This document shows positions 26,660 through 36,425 of a stretch of DNA of 64,000 nucleotides, one piece after another; position 1 is the first letter of the stretch; each line of letters starts with the position of its first letter. The notes beneath the pieces are model-generated. The model did no database searches and was not told where the DNA came from. It saw nothing but the letters and a program-made list of their open reading frames with translations. The stretch covers positions 1 through 64,000 of the forward strand of contig NZ_JAFBBE010000001.1 of assembly GCF_016907015.1 (NCBI RefSeq), read 5' to 3'. The stretch comes from Oceanisphaera litoralis. GTDB lineage: Bacteria; Pseudomonadota; Gammaproteobacteria; Enterobacterales; Aeromonadaceae. A program made the translations under genes and the position numbers.

Positions 26660-26932
26660 CACTCCGCCTCCCATACCCATTGATGCAACATTTTCAAAAC
26701 ATGATTCAAACTTAATATGACACCATAATCTTTTCAAGATATTTTTTTGTGAATCATATCAATACCACCATTAAACCCATAAAAAACAGCAAGTTATCTA
26801 GATTAATAATTATATTTTACGCCAAGGCATCGCGAAACACGTTGACATTCAGGGTGAATGACAACAGATTATGTAACACCAGGTTGTTAAATAGATACGT
26901 TAACTGTGTCGCATCAAGAGGGAGAGGAACCC
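26660..26932. promoter_or_regulatory. divergent paaA / paaZ control region with candidate PaaX and CRP sites
   Basis: This 273-bp AT-rich region separates paaA and paaZ. TGATTC at 26702-26707 and GAATCA at 26751-26756 form an inverted pair; these are the half-site hexamers reported for the E. coli PaaX operator, although the spacing here (43 bp) is larger. A CRP-like site TGTGA-N6-TCAAT lies at 26748-26763, overlapping one half-site. TTGACA at 26842-26847 may be the -35 of paaZ, but its -10 is weak. All assignments are by motif only. Confidence 0.5.
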
Positions 26933-28972
26933 ATGGAAAAGCTGCAAAGCTATATGTCAGGCGAATGGCAGGCGGGAGCCGGAGCAGGTCGCCCGGTCAG
27001 GCATGCCGTCACCGGCGAGTCTCTGTATGAAGTAACCAGCGAAGGCCTGGATATGGCCGCCATGCTGGATTTTGCGCGCCAGGGCGGTAAGACCCTGGCG
27101 GCCATGAGCTTTCACCAGCGGGCGCTGATGCTGAAAAATCTGGCCAGCCATCTGGCGTCGCAGAAGGAAGACTTCTATGCCTTGTCCACCGCCACCGGCG
27201 CCACCCGCAAGGACGGCTGGATCGATATCGAAGGCGGCTTCGCCACTCTCTTTACCTATTCCAGCCTGGTGCGCCGCGAACTGAGTGACGAGCGCATCCT
27301 GATCGAGGATGACTGGACGCCCCTGTCCCGCAAAGGCGGCTTCGGTGCCCGGCATATCCTCACCCCCAAGCCCGGCGTGGCGGTGCACATCAACGCCTTC
27401 AACTTCCCGGTCTGGGGCATGCTGGAAAAACTGGCTCCCACCCTGCTGGCAGGCATGCCGGCCATCATCAAGCCCGCCACCGACGGCGCCCAACTGGCCC
27501 AGGCTGTGGTCAAGTCGGCCGTCGAGTCCGGCATACTGCCTGCCGGTGCCCTGCAGATTATCTGTGGCGGGGTCAACAACCTGCTGGACCTGCTCGGCCC
27601 CCAGGACGTGGTCACCTTTACCGGCTCGGCCCAGACCGGCCAGACCCTGCGCGCCCATCCCAACTTCAACCGCCAGTCCATTCCCTTCACCATGGAAGCG
27701 GACTCGGTGAACAGCGCCATCCTCGCCGAGGGTGCCGGTGAAGACGCCATCAAGCTGTTTGTGCGGGAAGTGATGCGGGAAATGACCACCAAGGCCGGTC
27801 AGAAATGTACCGCCATCCGTCGTGCCTTCATGCCGCGCGACCTGCTACCCCGGGTAAAAGACGCCCTGTTGGCCCGCCTGGGCAAGGTGGTGCTGGGCGA
27901 TCCGGCGAAGGAAGGCGTGACCATGGGGCCGCTGGCCAGCCAGCGCCAGCTGAAAGACGTATCGGAGCGGGTCGAGCAGCTGTCTGCCCAGGCAGAGATC
28001 CTGTGCGGTGGCCATCTTGCCCCCTTCGAGGTGCAGGCCGACGAGCCGGAGAAGGGCGCCTTCTATCCGCCGACCCTGCTGCTGTGTAACCAGCCGAAAG
28101 AGAGCCCGGCGGTCCATACGACCGAGGCGTTTGGCCCCGTCTGTACCCTGCTGCCCTACGACTCCGAGGACGAGCTGGTCGAGCTGGTGGCCCTGGGCGA
28201 AGGCAGCCTGGTGGCGTCGGTGGTGTTCGAGGCCGGCCAGGATGTGTCCGAGCTGGTTGGCCGTCTGGGCCCCTGGCATGGTCGCCTGCATCTGCTGGAT
28301 CCGATCAGTGCCGAAGAAAGCACCGGCCACGGCTCTCCCCTGCCCCATCTGGTGCACGGCGGCCCCGGTCGCGCCGGTGGCGGTCAGGAGCTGGGCGGCC
28401 TGCGCGCGGTCAAGCACTATATGCAGCGCACCGCCATTCAGGCCTCACCTGGCGCCATGAGTCAGGTCACTCACAGCTGGAATACGGGGGCGCCTGTGAT
28501 CACCGACCGGGTGCATCCGTTCCGCAAGTATTTCGACGAGCTGGCCATCGGCGAGCAACTGAAGACGGCCCGTCGCACCGTGACCGAGGCCGATCTGGTG
28601 AATTTCGGCTGCCTGAGCGGCGACCACTTCTATGCCCATATGGACAAGATTGCCGCCGCCGAATCCCTGTTCGGCGAGCGGGTGGCCCACGGTTACTTTG
28701 TGGTCTCCGCCGCCGCCGGCCTGTTTGTGGATGCGGCTCCGGGCCCGGTGATCGCCAACTACGGCATGGAAGGGCTGCGCTTTATCGAGCCGGTGAAGAT
28801 TGGCGATACCATACAGGTGGAGTTCACCTGCAAGCAGAAAACCCGCAAACCACAGCGCAATCCGGAAGATCTGCCCCAGGGCGTGGTGGTGTGGGATATC
28901 AAGGTCAAGAACCAGCGCGATGAACTGGTGGCCAGCTATGACATCCTGACCCTGGTGCAAGCGAAAGACTGA
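26933..28972 (+). CDS. paaZ: PaaZ, bifunctional oxepin-CoA hydrolase / semialdehyde dehydrogenase
   Basis: A 679-residue fusion. Residues 1-530 are an aldehyde dehydrogenase ([31 protein letters not shown], and the catalytic Cys in [11 protein letters not shown]). The C-terminal 150 residues are a MaoC-like hydratase ([38 protein letters not shown]) that opens the oxepin ring. Product: 3-oxo-5,6-dehydrosuberyl-CoA. The ATG at 26933 follows GAGGGAGAGGA; an in-frame ATG at 26906 is less likely. Divergent from paaA as in E. coli. Confidence 0.95.
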   Translation: MEKLQSYMSGEWQAGAGAGRPVRHAVTGESLYEVTSEGLDMAAMLDFARQGGKTLAAMSFHQRALMLKNLASHLASQKEDFYALSTATGATRKDGWIDIEGGFATLFTYSSLVRRELSDERILIEDDWTPLSRKGGFGARHILTPKPGVAVHINAFNFPVWGMLEKLAPTLLAGMPAIIKPATDGAQLAQAVVKSAVESGILPAGALQIICGGVNNLLDLLGPQDVVTFTGSAQTGQTLRAHPNFNRQSIPFTMEADSVNSAILAEGAGEDAIKLFVREVMREMTTKAGQKCTAIRRAFMPRDLLPRVKDALLARLGKVVLGDPAKEGVTMGPLASQRQLKDVSERVEQLSAQAEILCGGHLAPFEVQADEPEKGAFYPPTLLLCNQPKESPAVHTTEAFGPVCTLLPYDSEDELVELVALGEGSLVASVVFEAGQDVSELVGRLGPWHGRLHLLDPISAEESTGHGSPLPHLVHGGPGRAGGGQELGGLRAVKHYMQRTAIQASPGAMSQVTHSWNTGAPVITDRVHPFRKYFDELAIGEQLKTARRTVTEADLVNFGCLSGDHFYAHMDKIAAAESLFGERVAHGYFVVSAAAGLFVDAAPGPVIANYGMEGLRFIEPVKIGDTIQVEFTCKQKTRKPQRNPEDLPQGVVVWDIKVKNQRDELVASYDILTLVQAKD

Positions 28973-29005
28973 CGTCTGGGATAGGAATATAAAGAAGGAA
29001 ACATA

Positions 29006-29051
29006 AAAAAGGGGTCGGCGTCATTGAATAAAATGACGCCGACCCCTTTTT
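29006..29051. terminator. bidirectional terminator / REP-like hairpin between paaZ and the nitroreductase gene
   Basis: A perfect 20-bp stem, AAAAAGGGGTCGGCGTCATT (29006-29025), with its complement at 29032-29051 and a 6-base loop. It carries an A tract on one side and a T tract on the other, so it can end transcription from both converging genes. Confidence 0.8.
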
Positions 29052-29062
29052 GTTTTTTTACT

Positions 29063-29617
29063 TTATGAGCCGAAGTAGCGCACGAACTGCGCCGGATCCC
29101 GTTCGGGCAGTTTGCGCACTTCCACCTGAGCCGTACCCAGATACAGGAAACCGACGATCTGGTCCTGCTCGTCCAGGCCCAGTGCCTGATGCACATGGCG
29201 GTCGAAGGCAAACCAGCCGGTGCGCCAGATACCGTTATACCCCAGCGCCAGCGCCGCCATCTGCATCGCCATCAGGGCACAACCGGCGGAGATTTCCTGC
29301 TCCAGCGGCGGCACCTTGTCGTGCGGCTTCACCTTGGCCACCACGGTAATCACCAGGGGCGCACGCAGCGGCGCAAGCCGGGCTTTCTCGACCGTCTCGT
29401 AAGACGCGCCTTTGGCTTCGGTGGCGGCGGCCAGAATATCACCCAGTTTTTCCCGCTGCTCACCGCCGAACACGATAAATTCCCAGGGGGTCAGGGCCGC
29501 ATGATCCGGCGCCCGCAGACCGGCCTTGAAAATGGTCTCCAGTTGCTCGCCCGCCGGTGCCGGCTCGATCAGCCGAGGGTTGGAGTGGCGATTGAGTAAC
29601 AGTTCCAGTGCATCCAT
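29063..29617 (-). CDS. nitroreductase family protein (YdjA-like)
   Basis: A 184-residue FMN-binding nitroreductase fold: LLLNRHSNPRLIEPAPAGEQLETIFKAGLRAPDHAALTPWEFIVF is the FMN/active-site region of the small YdjA type, and YNGIWRTGWFAFD is also characteristic. Natural substrate unknown. The start at 29617 is chosen because homologues begin with MDAL...LL; the open frame runs on to 29821 through a repeat region. It converges with paaZ. Confidence 0.85.
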   Translation of the reverse strand: MDALELLLNRHSNPRLIEPAPAGEQLETIFKAGLRAPDHAALTPWEFIVFGGEQREKLGDILAAATEAKGASYETVEKARLAPLRAPLVITVVAKVKPHDKVPPLEQEISAGCALMAMQMAALALGYNGIWRTGWFAFDRHVHQALGLDEQDQIVGFLYLGTAQVEVRKLPERDPAQFVRYFGS

Positions 29618-29719
29618 GATGTAAAACCTTCTGTAACAAGCTCGAATGTCGATGGGCGCTACCTTAGCAGTACGGGACGCAGGCATAAAGTCTTTGAGAC
29701 CGTGAGGGGTGAGGGGTGA

Positions 29720-29905
29720 TTTCAGGCACCGCGCTGGTTTGCTCCCTCCCCTTAACGCTGTTTCCCGCAGAATAACAGCGGGGTGCAACGCAAGGGGAGG
29801 GTTGGGGAGGGGTTGCTGCAAGACACCCCCTCCCCGCCTCCCCCTGGCGAATATCTGGCGTCATACCTGTACCCCGCTGCCAAGGGGGAGGTGCAATTCA
29901 GAGCC
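29720..29905. repeat. dispersed G-rich repeat, copy A
   Basis: Contains module 1 (CTCCCTCCCC...GAATAAC...GGGTGCAACGCAAGGGGAGG, then GTTGGGGAGGGG) and module 2 (CCCCGCCTCCCCCTGGCGAA...GTCATACCTGT...CCAAGGGGGAGG). Each module is bounded by CCTCCCC and GGGGAGG and can fold back on itself. The same two modules occur at 36215-36402 and, in inverted order, at 39545-39840. It fills most of the 416-bp gap before sppA. Confidence 0.75.
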
Positions 29906-30033
29906 AGCCTGTAAACACGAGGTGTTTTTCTTCTCTCCTCACCCCCTCACAAACCGGTCGTCGATCGTGACATTGTGCCGCCGCTGCCGTCATAATGGAT
30001 TGATTCGACAATTATTCCGATTAAGGCGTTGCT

Positions 30034-31869
30034 ATGTGGTCTGCCATCAAGTGGTTGTTTCGTACTCTGGGCCGAGTGTTGAATGCCATTCGTCTCCTGA
30101 TAACCAACCTGCTGTTTCTAACCCTACTGGTGTTCATGGTACTGATCTTCAGCGCCAAGGATGACACCCCGGCGTTGCCGGCCAGGGCCGCCCTGACCCT
30201 GACCCTCACCGGCCCCGTACTGGAGCAGGACGCCGCCGCCAGCCCCCGGCGTCTGGCCGAAAAATGGCTGTCCGGCGATACCACACCCCCGCCCATGACC
30301 CTGAGTCAGATCAAGGAAGCACTGGATCGTGCCCGCAACGACCAGCGCATCGGCGCCCTGGTGCTGCGGTTACAGAACATGACCGAGTCCAGCCTGACCA
30401 AGCTGGATGAAATCGGCGAAGCCATCGAGGGCTTCAAGACCTCCGGCAAGCCGGTGTATGCCCTCGGCGACTACTACACCCAGGGTCAGTATTATCTGGC
30501 GGCCCATGCCGACGAAGTGCTGCTGAACCCGGCCGGCGCCGTCACCATTCAGGGCCTGGGCGTCTATCGGCTGCACTACAAGTCGGCCTTCGAGCGCTTC
30601 AATATTACCCCTCATGTATTCCGGGTGGGCACCTACAAGTCGTTCGTCGAGCCCTATCTGCGCGACGACATGTCCGAAGAAAGCCGTGAAGATACCCTGC
30701 GCTGGCTCGGCCAGCTGTGGCAGCATTATCAGGACAATATCGTCAAACTTCGGGACATTCCCGCCGACCGCATCAATCCGAGCAAAGAGCAGCTGCTGAG
30801 CCGCTTTGGCGCCGTGAATGGCGACCCTGCTCGCTATGCCCTGGAGCAGGGTCTGGTCGACCGGCTTGCCAGCCGTAACGAGATGCTGCAGACCGTGGCC
30901 GAACAGGTGGGCTGGGACAGCCAGGCCAACCGCTACATGAGCGTGGAGATTCCCGCCTACCTCAGCCACAGCGGGCCGCGCAAGAATGCCGCCCCGGCGG
31001 TGGGACTGATCACCGCCAGCGGCGCCATCATGAGCGGTGACACCGGCCCAAACACCATCAATGACGAATACCTCGGCCGGCTGATCAATGAAGCCCGGCT
31101 CGACGCCGACATTCACGCCCTGGTGCTGCGTATCGACAGCCCCGGCGGCAGCGCCTTTGCCGCCGAGCAAATTCGCAGCAGCCTGCTGCGCTTCAAGGAC
31201 AGCGGCAAGCCGCTGGTGGTGTCCATGGGCAGCATCGCCGCCTCCGGTGGTTACTGGATAGCCGCCGACGCCGACCGGATCTATGCCGCTCCCACCACCC
31301 TTACCGGCTCCATCGGCGTGTTCGGCCTTTTCCTCACCTTCGAAGAAGCCTTCGAGAAGCTGGGTCTGCACACCGACGGCGTCGGCACCACCGACTTTGT
31401 GGGGGCGGGCCTGACCACCGGTTTGCCGGAACACACCAAGCAACTGATCCAGATGGGCGTTGAACACACCTACGATCAGTTCGTCAGCCTGGTGGCCAAG
31501 GGCCGGAGCATGAACCCCGAGCAGGTGGAACGCGCCGCCCAGGGCCACGTCTGGACCGGACAGGACGCCAAGGAGCTGGGTCTGGTGGATGAGCTGGGCT
31601 ACCTGGACGATGCCCTGGCCGGGGCCGCCGGTCTGGCCGAATTGCCCGAGTTCAGCGTCAAGCCGGTGAAACTGCCCAGCTCCGCCAAAGAGATACTGCT
31701 GGAACAGCTGTTGCTGGACTCGGGCGTGCTGAGCAACTGGGCCACCGCCGCCCTGCCGGCGGTATTGCGCCCGGCCGGTGAACAGCTCAAGAGCGAGCTG
31801 TCGGCCCTGAGCCAGTTCGACGATATTCGCGGCCAGTATGTGCTGTGTGTGGAATGCCGGGAGTTTTAA
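30034..31869 (+). CDS. sppA: signal peptide peptidase SppA (protease IV), 67 kDa type
   Basis: A 611-residue inner-membrane serine protease that degrades cleaved signal peptides. One N-terminal membrane helix ([19 protein letters not shown], about residues 22-40) precedes two tandem S49 domains. The general-base Lys is in [17 protein letters not shown], in the first domain. The nucleophilic Ser is in [20 protein letters not shown], in the second. Length fits the E. coli-type duplicated SppA. Its TAA stop overlaps the ansA start (TAATG). Confidence 0.93.
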   Translation: MWSAIKWLFRTLGRVLNAIRLLITNLLFLTLLVFMVLIFSAKDDTPALPARAALTLTLTGPVLEQDAAASPRRLAEKWLSGDTTPPPMTLSQIKEALDRARNDQRIGALVLRLQNMTESSLTKLDEIGEAIEGFKTSGKPVYALGDYYTQGQYYLAAHADEVLLNPAGAVTIQGLGVYRLHYKSAFERFNITPHVFRVGTYKSFVEPYLRDDMSEESREDTLRWLGQLWQHYQDNIVKLRDIPADRINPSKEQLLSRFGAVNGDPARYALEQGLVDRLASRNEMLQTVAEQVGWDSQANRYMSVEIPAYLSHSGPRKNAAPAVGLITASGAIMSGDTGPNTINDEYLGRLINEARLDADIHALVLRIDSPGGSAFAAEQIRSSLLRFKDSGKPLVVSMGSIAASGGYWIAADADRIYAAPTTLTGSIGVFGLFLTFEEAFEKLGLHTDGVGTTDFVGAGLTTGLPEHTKQLIQMGVEHTYDQFVSLVAKGRSMNPEQVERAAQGHVWTGQDAKELGLVDELGYLDDALAGAAGLAELPEFSVKPVKLPSSAKEILLEQLLLDSGVLSNWATAALPAVLRPAGEQLKSELSALSQFDDIRGQYVLCVECREF

Positions 31870-32882
31870 TGCGCCAGAAAAAAATCTACATCGCCTACAC
31901 CGGCGGTACCATCGGCATGCAGAAATCCGCCAAGGGCTATGTACCCCAGGCGGGCTTCATGACCGACTGCCTGGCCCATACGCCGGAATTTCATCGCGCC
32001 GAGATGCCGGCCTACCATATTCACGAATACGATCCCCTGATCGACTCGTCGGACATGACCCCCGCCGACTGGCAGCGCATTGCCGATGACATCAAGGCCA
32101 ACTACCACGACTACGACGGCTTTGTGGTGCTGCACGGCACCGACACCATGGCGTTTACCGCCGCGGCGCTGTCGTTCATGCTGGAAGATCTGGACAAACC
32201 GGTGATCGTCACCGGCTCCCAGATCCCCCTGGCCGAGCTGCGCTCCGACGGCCGCCCCAACCTGCTCAACGCCCTCTATGTGGCCGCCTGTTATCCCATT
32301 CACGAGGTGGGCTTGTTCTTCAACAACCGCCTGTATCGGGGTAACCGCGCCAGCAAGGTGCATGCCGACGGCTTTCAGGCCTTCGACTCGCCCAACTTTC
32401 CGCCCCTGCTCAACGCCGGCATCCACATCAGCCTGGAGTCGGGCAAGCTTGGCACCGCCACCGGCAAACCGCTGATCGTCAGCCCCATCACGCCCCAGCC
32501 CATCGGCGTCGTCACGCTTTACCCGGGTATTTCCGCCGAAGTGATCGGCAATATACTGCAGCAACCGGTCAAGGCGCTGCTGCTGTTGTCCTACGGGGTG
32601 GGCAATGCGCCCCAGAACGAGGCCATGCTGGCCCTGCTGGCCGAGGCCTCGGCCCGGGGCGTGATTATCGTCAACCTGACCCAGTGCCTGCGCGGCACCG
32701 TCAACATGGACGGCTACGCCACCGGCCACGCCCTGGCCCAAGCCGGGGTGATCTCGGGTTACGACATGACCACGGAAGCGGCGCTGACCAAGCTGCACTA
32801 TCTGCTGAGCAAAAACCTGCCACCGGAAGCAATACGCGAGCTGATGAAGCGAAATTTGCGCGGAGAACTGAGCCGGCCGTGA
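31869..32882 (+). CDS. ansA: type I L-asparaginase AnsA (cytoplasmic)
   Basis: A 337-residue asparaginase. The N-terminal catalytic Thr is in YIAYTGGTIGM, and the second active-site segment is GFVVLHGTDTMAFTAAALSF. It hydrolyses asparagine to aspartate and ammonia. Translational coupling to sppA through TAATG; the sppA-ansA order is the same as in E. coli. Confidence 0.92.
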   Translation: MRQKKIYIAYTGGTIGMQKSAKGYVPQAGFMTDCLAHTPEFHRAEMPAYHIHEYDPLIDSSDMTPADWQRIADDIKANYHDYDGFVVLHGTDTMAFTAAALSFMLEDLDKPVIVTGSQIPLAELRSDGRPNLLNALYVAACYPIHEVGLFFNNRLYRGNRASKVHADGFQAFDSPNFPPLLNAGIHISLESGKLGTATGKPLIVSPITPQPIGVVTLYPGISAEVIGNILQQPVKALLLLSYGVGNAPQNEAMLALLAEASARGVIIVNLTQCLRGTVNMDGYATGHALAQAGVISGYDMTTEAALTKLHYLLSKNLPPEAIRELMKRNLRGELSRP

Positions 32883-32971
32883 GGCGTGACAAAGCCACAC
32901 CGATGGCTGGATTGAGCTGTAGGTGGTGAATGAGTGCAGCGAATTCCAACATCAGGCTGCCCGTTGAGCCA

Positions 32972-33457
32972 TCAAGGCGCCGGTACAGGCAGCCAGAGCG
33001 GCGTATGGCCGGTGCGGGCCGTGAAGGCCTGCAGGTCGGCCTTGCTCAACAGCACGGTGGCGGTATTGCGCAACGGGTGGCAGTGAAAGTCGTCGCCGGT
33101 TTTCAGCTCCAGATCCAGCCACAGCTCTACTGCCTGCTCCCGGTCGTTGACCAGCGCCAGTACCGACACATGACCGGGCTCGACCCCCAGATAACGTTGC
33201 AACCGGTCGGCGGAGGCGAAGCCGAGCCGGGACCAGCCCACCTGACGCGACAACGCTTTAAGATCCACCTGTTTGTCGGCACGGGTCAGCAAGAGGGCAT
33301 GACGACGGCCGTAATTGTCGCGCAGAAACAGGTTCTTGAGCCGGGTGCCGGGGCGCGCCACCAGCAACCGGTCGGCATCGTCACAGGTAAAAAGCGGCGG
33401 GTGCTCGATCAGCGGCGGACAAATTTGCCAGTTCGCCAGTCGTGTCATGATATCCAT
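32972..33457 (-). CDS. YbaK/EbsC-family aminoacyl-tRNA deacylase (PrdX/ProXp-like)
   Basis: A 161-residue stand-alone trans-editing domain: LFTCDDADRLLVARPGTRLKNLFLRDNYGRRHALLLTRADKQVDLKAL and RLGFASADRLQRYLGVEPGHVSVLALVND are typical of the PrdX/ProXp-ala branch that removes Ala (or similar) from mischarged tRNA-Pro. Specificity is inferred from similarity only. The ATG at 33457 has GGAGAG just upstream; the longer frame would start at a TTG overlapping that ribosome site. Confidence 0.8.
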   Translation of the reverse strand: MDIMTRLANWQICPPLIEHPPLFTCDDADRLLVARPGTRLKNLFLRDNYGRRHALLLTRADKQVDLKALSRQVGWSRLGFASADRLQRYLGVEPGHVSVLALVNDREQAVELWLDLELKTGDDFHCHPLRNTATVLLSKADLQAFTARTGHTPLWLPVPAP

Positions 33458-33492
33458 GTTTCTCTCCAACTTCGGTTATCTCCGACCTATGT

Positions 33493-33676
33493 TAAGTAAT
33501 GCTGCATAACAGCTGTGGCTCTGTCGTCATTCCCGCGAAGGCGGGAATCCAGGACTTGTGGCGCAGAATTTTCAGACTGCGGTTCACCTGTAAAGACACT
33601 GGCCCCCCGCCTTCGCGAGGGTGACGACAAAGGCAAACCAATCCTTGCATCCACACCTGTTACGCAAGATTACTTA
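33493..33676. repeat. 184-bp MITE-like element with nested palindromes
   Basis: Ends are inverted repeats matching 17 of 20: 33493-33512 (TAAGTAATGCTGCATAACAG) against 33657-33676. A 16-bp direct repeat GTTATCTCCGACCTAT flanks it (33475-33490 and 33678-33693). Inside lies a second inverted pair, the common GTCATTCCCGCGAAGGCGGG type (about 33523-33545) facing CCGCCTTCGCGAGGGTGACGAC (about 33607-33628). The right flank continues with further degenerate copies of the direct repeat (about 33694-33725). No gene is present between 33458 and 33825. Confidence 0.6.
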
Positions 33677-33825
33677 TGTTATCTCCGACCTATTATTATC
33701 TCCGATCATATTATCGCCGACAGCGATTCTCTCCAACTTGGCATCGATGACCATAGACCCATGGCCATTGGCAGCGAAATATGCTGTTATCGGGTATTGT
33801 GTCAAATGCGAACCCGGTAATTACC

Positions 33826-34821
33826 ATGACTTCACTCTCTTCCGTCAAACTCTCGATACTCGATCTGGTGCATATTCGCGCCGGCCACAATACGGCCGAC
33901 GCCCTTGCCGACTCGGTGGCGGTGGCCCGCCATGCCGAACAGCTGGGATTCGAACGCTTCTGGCTGGCCGAGCACCATAACCTGGACGGCATCGCCAGCT
34001 CCGCCACCGCCGTGCTGGTGGGTCATATTGCCGGCCACACCTCGCGTATCCGGGTCGGCTCCGGCGGCATCATGCTGCCCAATCATCCGCCGCTGGTGGT
34101 GGCCGAGCAGTTTGGCACCCTGGCCACCCTGTATCCGGATCGCATCGATCTGGGGCTGGGTCGGGCGCCGGGTACCGATCAGGACACCATGCGCGCCCTG
34201 CGCCGACGGCCGGAAGACGGCGCCGACTTTCCCGAACAAGTGCAACAGCTACAGCAACTGCTGGGACCGGTTCGGCACGGTCAGAAGCTGATGGCGATTC
34301 CCGGTGCCGGCACCGAAGTGCCCATCTGGCTGCTGGGCTCCAGCCTGTTCAGCGCCCAGCTGGCGGCCCAGATGGGACTGCCCTATGCCTTTGCCTCGCA
34401 CTTTGCACCCCGGATGATGCTGGAAGCCGCACAACTCTACCGGCAGCAGTTCCGTCCTTCGGCGGTGCTGAGCGAACCTTATCTGACGGTGGGTGTGCCG
34501 GCCATCGTCGCCGACACCGACGAAGAAGCCGCCTTTCTCGCCACCACACCGCAACAAAAGGTGCTGTCGCTGCTGCGAGGAGATACCCGCATGCTGCAGC
34601 CGCCGGTGACCGACATGGCCCGACTCTGGCTGCCTCATGAACAGAACGGGGTCGAGAGTTTTCTGGGCGCGGCGGTGGTCGGCTCACCCGAGCGGGTGGC
34701 CCACCAGCTGGAGGCGCTGCTGGCCCGGACCGGCGCCAACGAGCTGATGATAGTATCCGACATTTATGATCAGGGTGCCCGTCACCACAGCCTGTCACTG
34801 CTGGCCGGACTGATAACATAA
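33826..34821 (+). CDS. LLM-class flavin-dependent oxidoreductase (luciferase-like)
   Basis: A 331-residue TIM-barrel protein of the bacterial luciferase family: [49 protein letters not shown] and [26 protein letters not shown] are characteristic of the group-1 LLM proteins such as YhbW. It should use FMNH2 and oxygen; the substrate is unknown. ATG 33826 is preferred over 33781, which lies in repeat-derived sequence. Confidence 0.85.
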   Translation: MTSLSSVKLSILDLVHIRAGHNTADALADSVAVARHAEQLGFERFWLAEHHNLDGIASSATAVLVGHIAGHTSRIRVGSGGIMLPNHPPLVVAEQFGTLATLYPDRIDLGLGRAPGTDQDTMRALRRRPEDGADFPEQVQQLQQLLGPVRHGQKLMAIPGAGTEVPIWLLGSSLFSAQLAAQMGLPYAFASHFAPRMMLEAAQLYRQQFRPSAVLSEPYLTVGVPAIVADTDEEAAFLATTPQQKVLSLLRGDTRMLQPPVTDMARLWLPHEQNGVESFLGAAVVGSPERVAHQLEALLARTGANELMIVSDIYDQGARHHSLSLLAGLIT

Positions 34822-35044
34822 ACGGGATCTGCAAAACACGGTGGCGTAAACGTCATACTTGAGGGGTGTGGGGTGAGGTGTAAGGTAGAGGTATGAGGTA
34901 CAAGAGACCAGGCTCACCAGCGGGCCTGGTCCGGAGCCATGTCCCGGCCCGGATTTCTCTCTTGTCGTGGTTTTCCCTGCCACGGCTTTCCGTTATGGTA
35001 AGGACATCGTGCTCCGGCACTCCGACTTTGCAGTAGAGTAATCC
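34822..35044. other. intergenic, nothing recognised
   Basis: About 220 bp before the DAHP synthase gene. It contains G-rich and purine-rich stretches but no gene, clear terminator or operator was recognised. A promoter for the downstream gene is expected here. Confidence 0.3.
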
Positions 35045-36133
35045 ATGTCCTTAACTACCGATAAATTAAACACCGATAAATTAAACACCGATGAACTAAA
35101 TACCGATGAGCTAAGAAGTCGCCGCCTGGCGGCTCTGATCACCCCGCACCAGCTGAATACCCAATTTCCCCTTACCGACACCATGGCCGAAACGGTGCTG
35201 ACCGCCCGCGCCGAGATGGAAGCCATTCTGACCGGCGCCAGTAACAAGCTGCTGGTGATAGTCGGCCCCTGCTCCATTCACGACCCGGCTGCCGCCCTGG
35301 CCTACGCCGAACGACTGGCGCCGCTGCGCCAGCGCTATGCCGATAAATTGTGCATCGTGATGCGCACCTATTTCGAGAAGCCGCGCACCATAGTGGGCTG
35401 GAAGGGGCTGATCAACGATCCGCACCTGGACGGCAGCTTCGACGTGAACACAGGCCTGCAACTGGCTCGCAAGCTGTTGTGCGACATCAACGCCCTGGGG
35501 CTGCCCACCGCCACCGAGTTTCTGGATATGGTGACCGGGCAGTATATTGCCGACCTGATCAGCTGGGGTGCCATCGGCGCACGCACCACCGAATCTCAGG
35601 TGCACAGAGAAATGGCCTCGGCCCTGTCGTGCCCGGTCGGCTTCAAGAACGGCACCGACGGCAATATTCAGATAGCGCTGGACGCGGTGCGAGCGGCCAG
35701 TCACCCGCATATTTTCTGCTCGCCGGACAAAGACGGCCAGATGACCATCTACCAGACCAGCGGCAACCCTTACGGCCATCTGATCCTGCGCGGCGGCAAG
35801 GTGCCCAATTACGACGCCGACAGCGTGGCCGACGCCGTAAACGGGCTTGCGCAGGCAGGGCTGTCCCCCCGGCTGGTCGTGGATCTCAGCCATGGTAACA
35901 GCCTCAAGCAGCACCAACGCCAGCTGCTGGTGGCACAGGACATCTGCACGCAACTGCAAAACGGCAGCCGCCATATTGCCGGCGTGATGGCCGAGAGCTT
36001 TATCGAATCCGGCCGCCAGGAGGTAGTAGAAGGCAAGGCGGACGTATTCGGCCAGAGCATCACCGACGCCTGCCTGGGCTGGGGCGACACCGAACAACTG
36101 CTGGAGACGCTGTATCAGGCGGTGAGGGAATAG
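35045..36133 (+). CDS. 3-deoxy-7-phosphoheptulonate (DAHP) synthase, class I
   Basis: Condenses phosphoenolpyruvate and erythrose 4-phosphate, the first step of the shikimate pathway. The 362-residue protein has the AroF/G/H hallmarks: VGPCSIHDPAAALAYAERL, MRTYFEKPRTIVGWKGLINDP, GARTTESQVHREMASALS, VDLSHGNS. Whether it is the Tyr-, Phe- or Trp-sensitive isoenzyme cannot be told. Unusual: residues 5-24 consist of four tandem pentapeptides TD(K/E)L(N/R), encoded by four 15-bp repeats at 35057-35116. Confidence 0.92.
   Translation: MSLTTDKLNTDKLNTDELNTDELRSRRLAALITPHQLNTQFPLTDTMAETVLTARAEMEAILTGASNKLLVIVGPCSIHDPAAALAYAERLAPLRQRYADKLCIVMRTYFEKPRTIVGWKGLINDPHLDGSFDVNTGLQLARKLLCDINALGLPTATEFLDMVTGQYIADLISWGAIGARTTESQVHREMASALSCPVGFKNGTDGNIQIALDAVRAASHPHIFCSPDKDGQMTIYQTSGNPYGHLILRGGKVPNYDADSVADAVNGLAQAGLSPRLVVDLSHGNSLKQHQRQLLVAQDICTQLQNGSRHIAGVMAESFIESGRQEVVEGKADVFGQSITDACLGWGDTEQLLETLYQAVRE
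35057..35116 (+). repeat. four tandem 15-bp repeats in the 5' end of the DAHP synthase gene
   Basis: Units ACCGATAAATTAAAC (twice, identical), ACCGATGAACTAAAT and ACCGATGAGCTAAGA. They encode TDKLN, TDKLN, TDELN and TDELR. The unit length is a multiple of three, so gain or loss keeps the frame. Confidence 0.9.
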
Positions 36134-36214
36134 GGATTAGATTGAGCCAAAACGCGCCGGCGCAAACCTGCAGCGTAGGGTCGAATTTATTCGACCGAAT
36201 TAACAATGCGTTAA

Positions 36215-36402
36215 CACCCCCACCCCGCCTCCCCCTGGCGATAACCCACCGTCATACCTGTGTTTCCGCAGCCAAGGGGGAGGAGCAGTTCGGCGCCGAA
36301 CTGTAGCCACAGCGCTGGTTTGCTCCCTCCCCTAAGCTTCAGAGTGATCAGAATAACGGCGGGGTGCAACGCAAGGGGAGGGTTGGGGAGGGGTTGCTGT
36401 AG
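36215..36402. repeat. dispersed G-rich repeat, copy B
   Basis: Module 2 (CCCCGCCTCCCCCTGGCGAT...GTCATACCTGT...CCGCAGCCAAGGGGGAGG) followed by module 1 (CTCCCTCCCC...GAATAACGGCGGGGTGCAACG, then AAGGGGAGGGTTGGGGAGGG). Compared with copy A the two modules are in the opposite order. It occupies the gap between the convergent DAHP synthase and ABC ATPase genes. Confidence 0.75.
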
Positions 36403-36425
36403 GTCCTTTGCTTTAATCTCTGCTT

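Noticed and set aside
28981-29062. The 20-bp perfect hairpin after paaZ as part of a mobile element
   Set aside because: No flanking duplication or second copy was seen in the window; a bidirectional terminator explains it.
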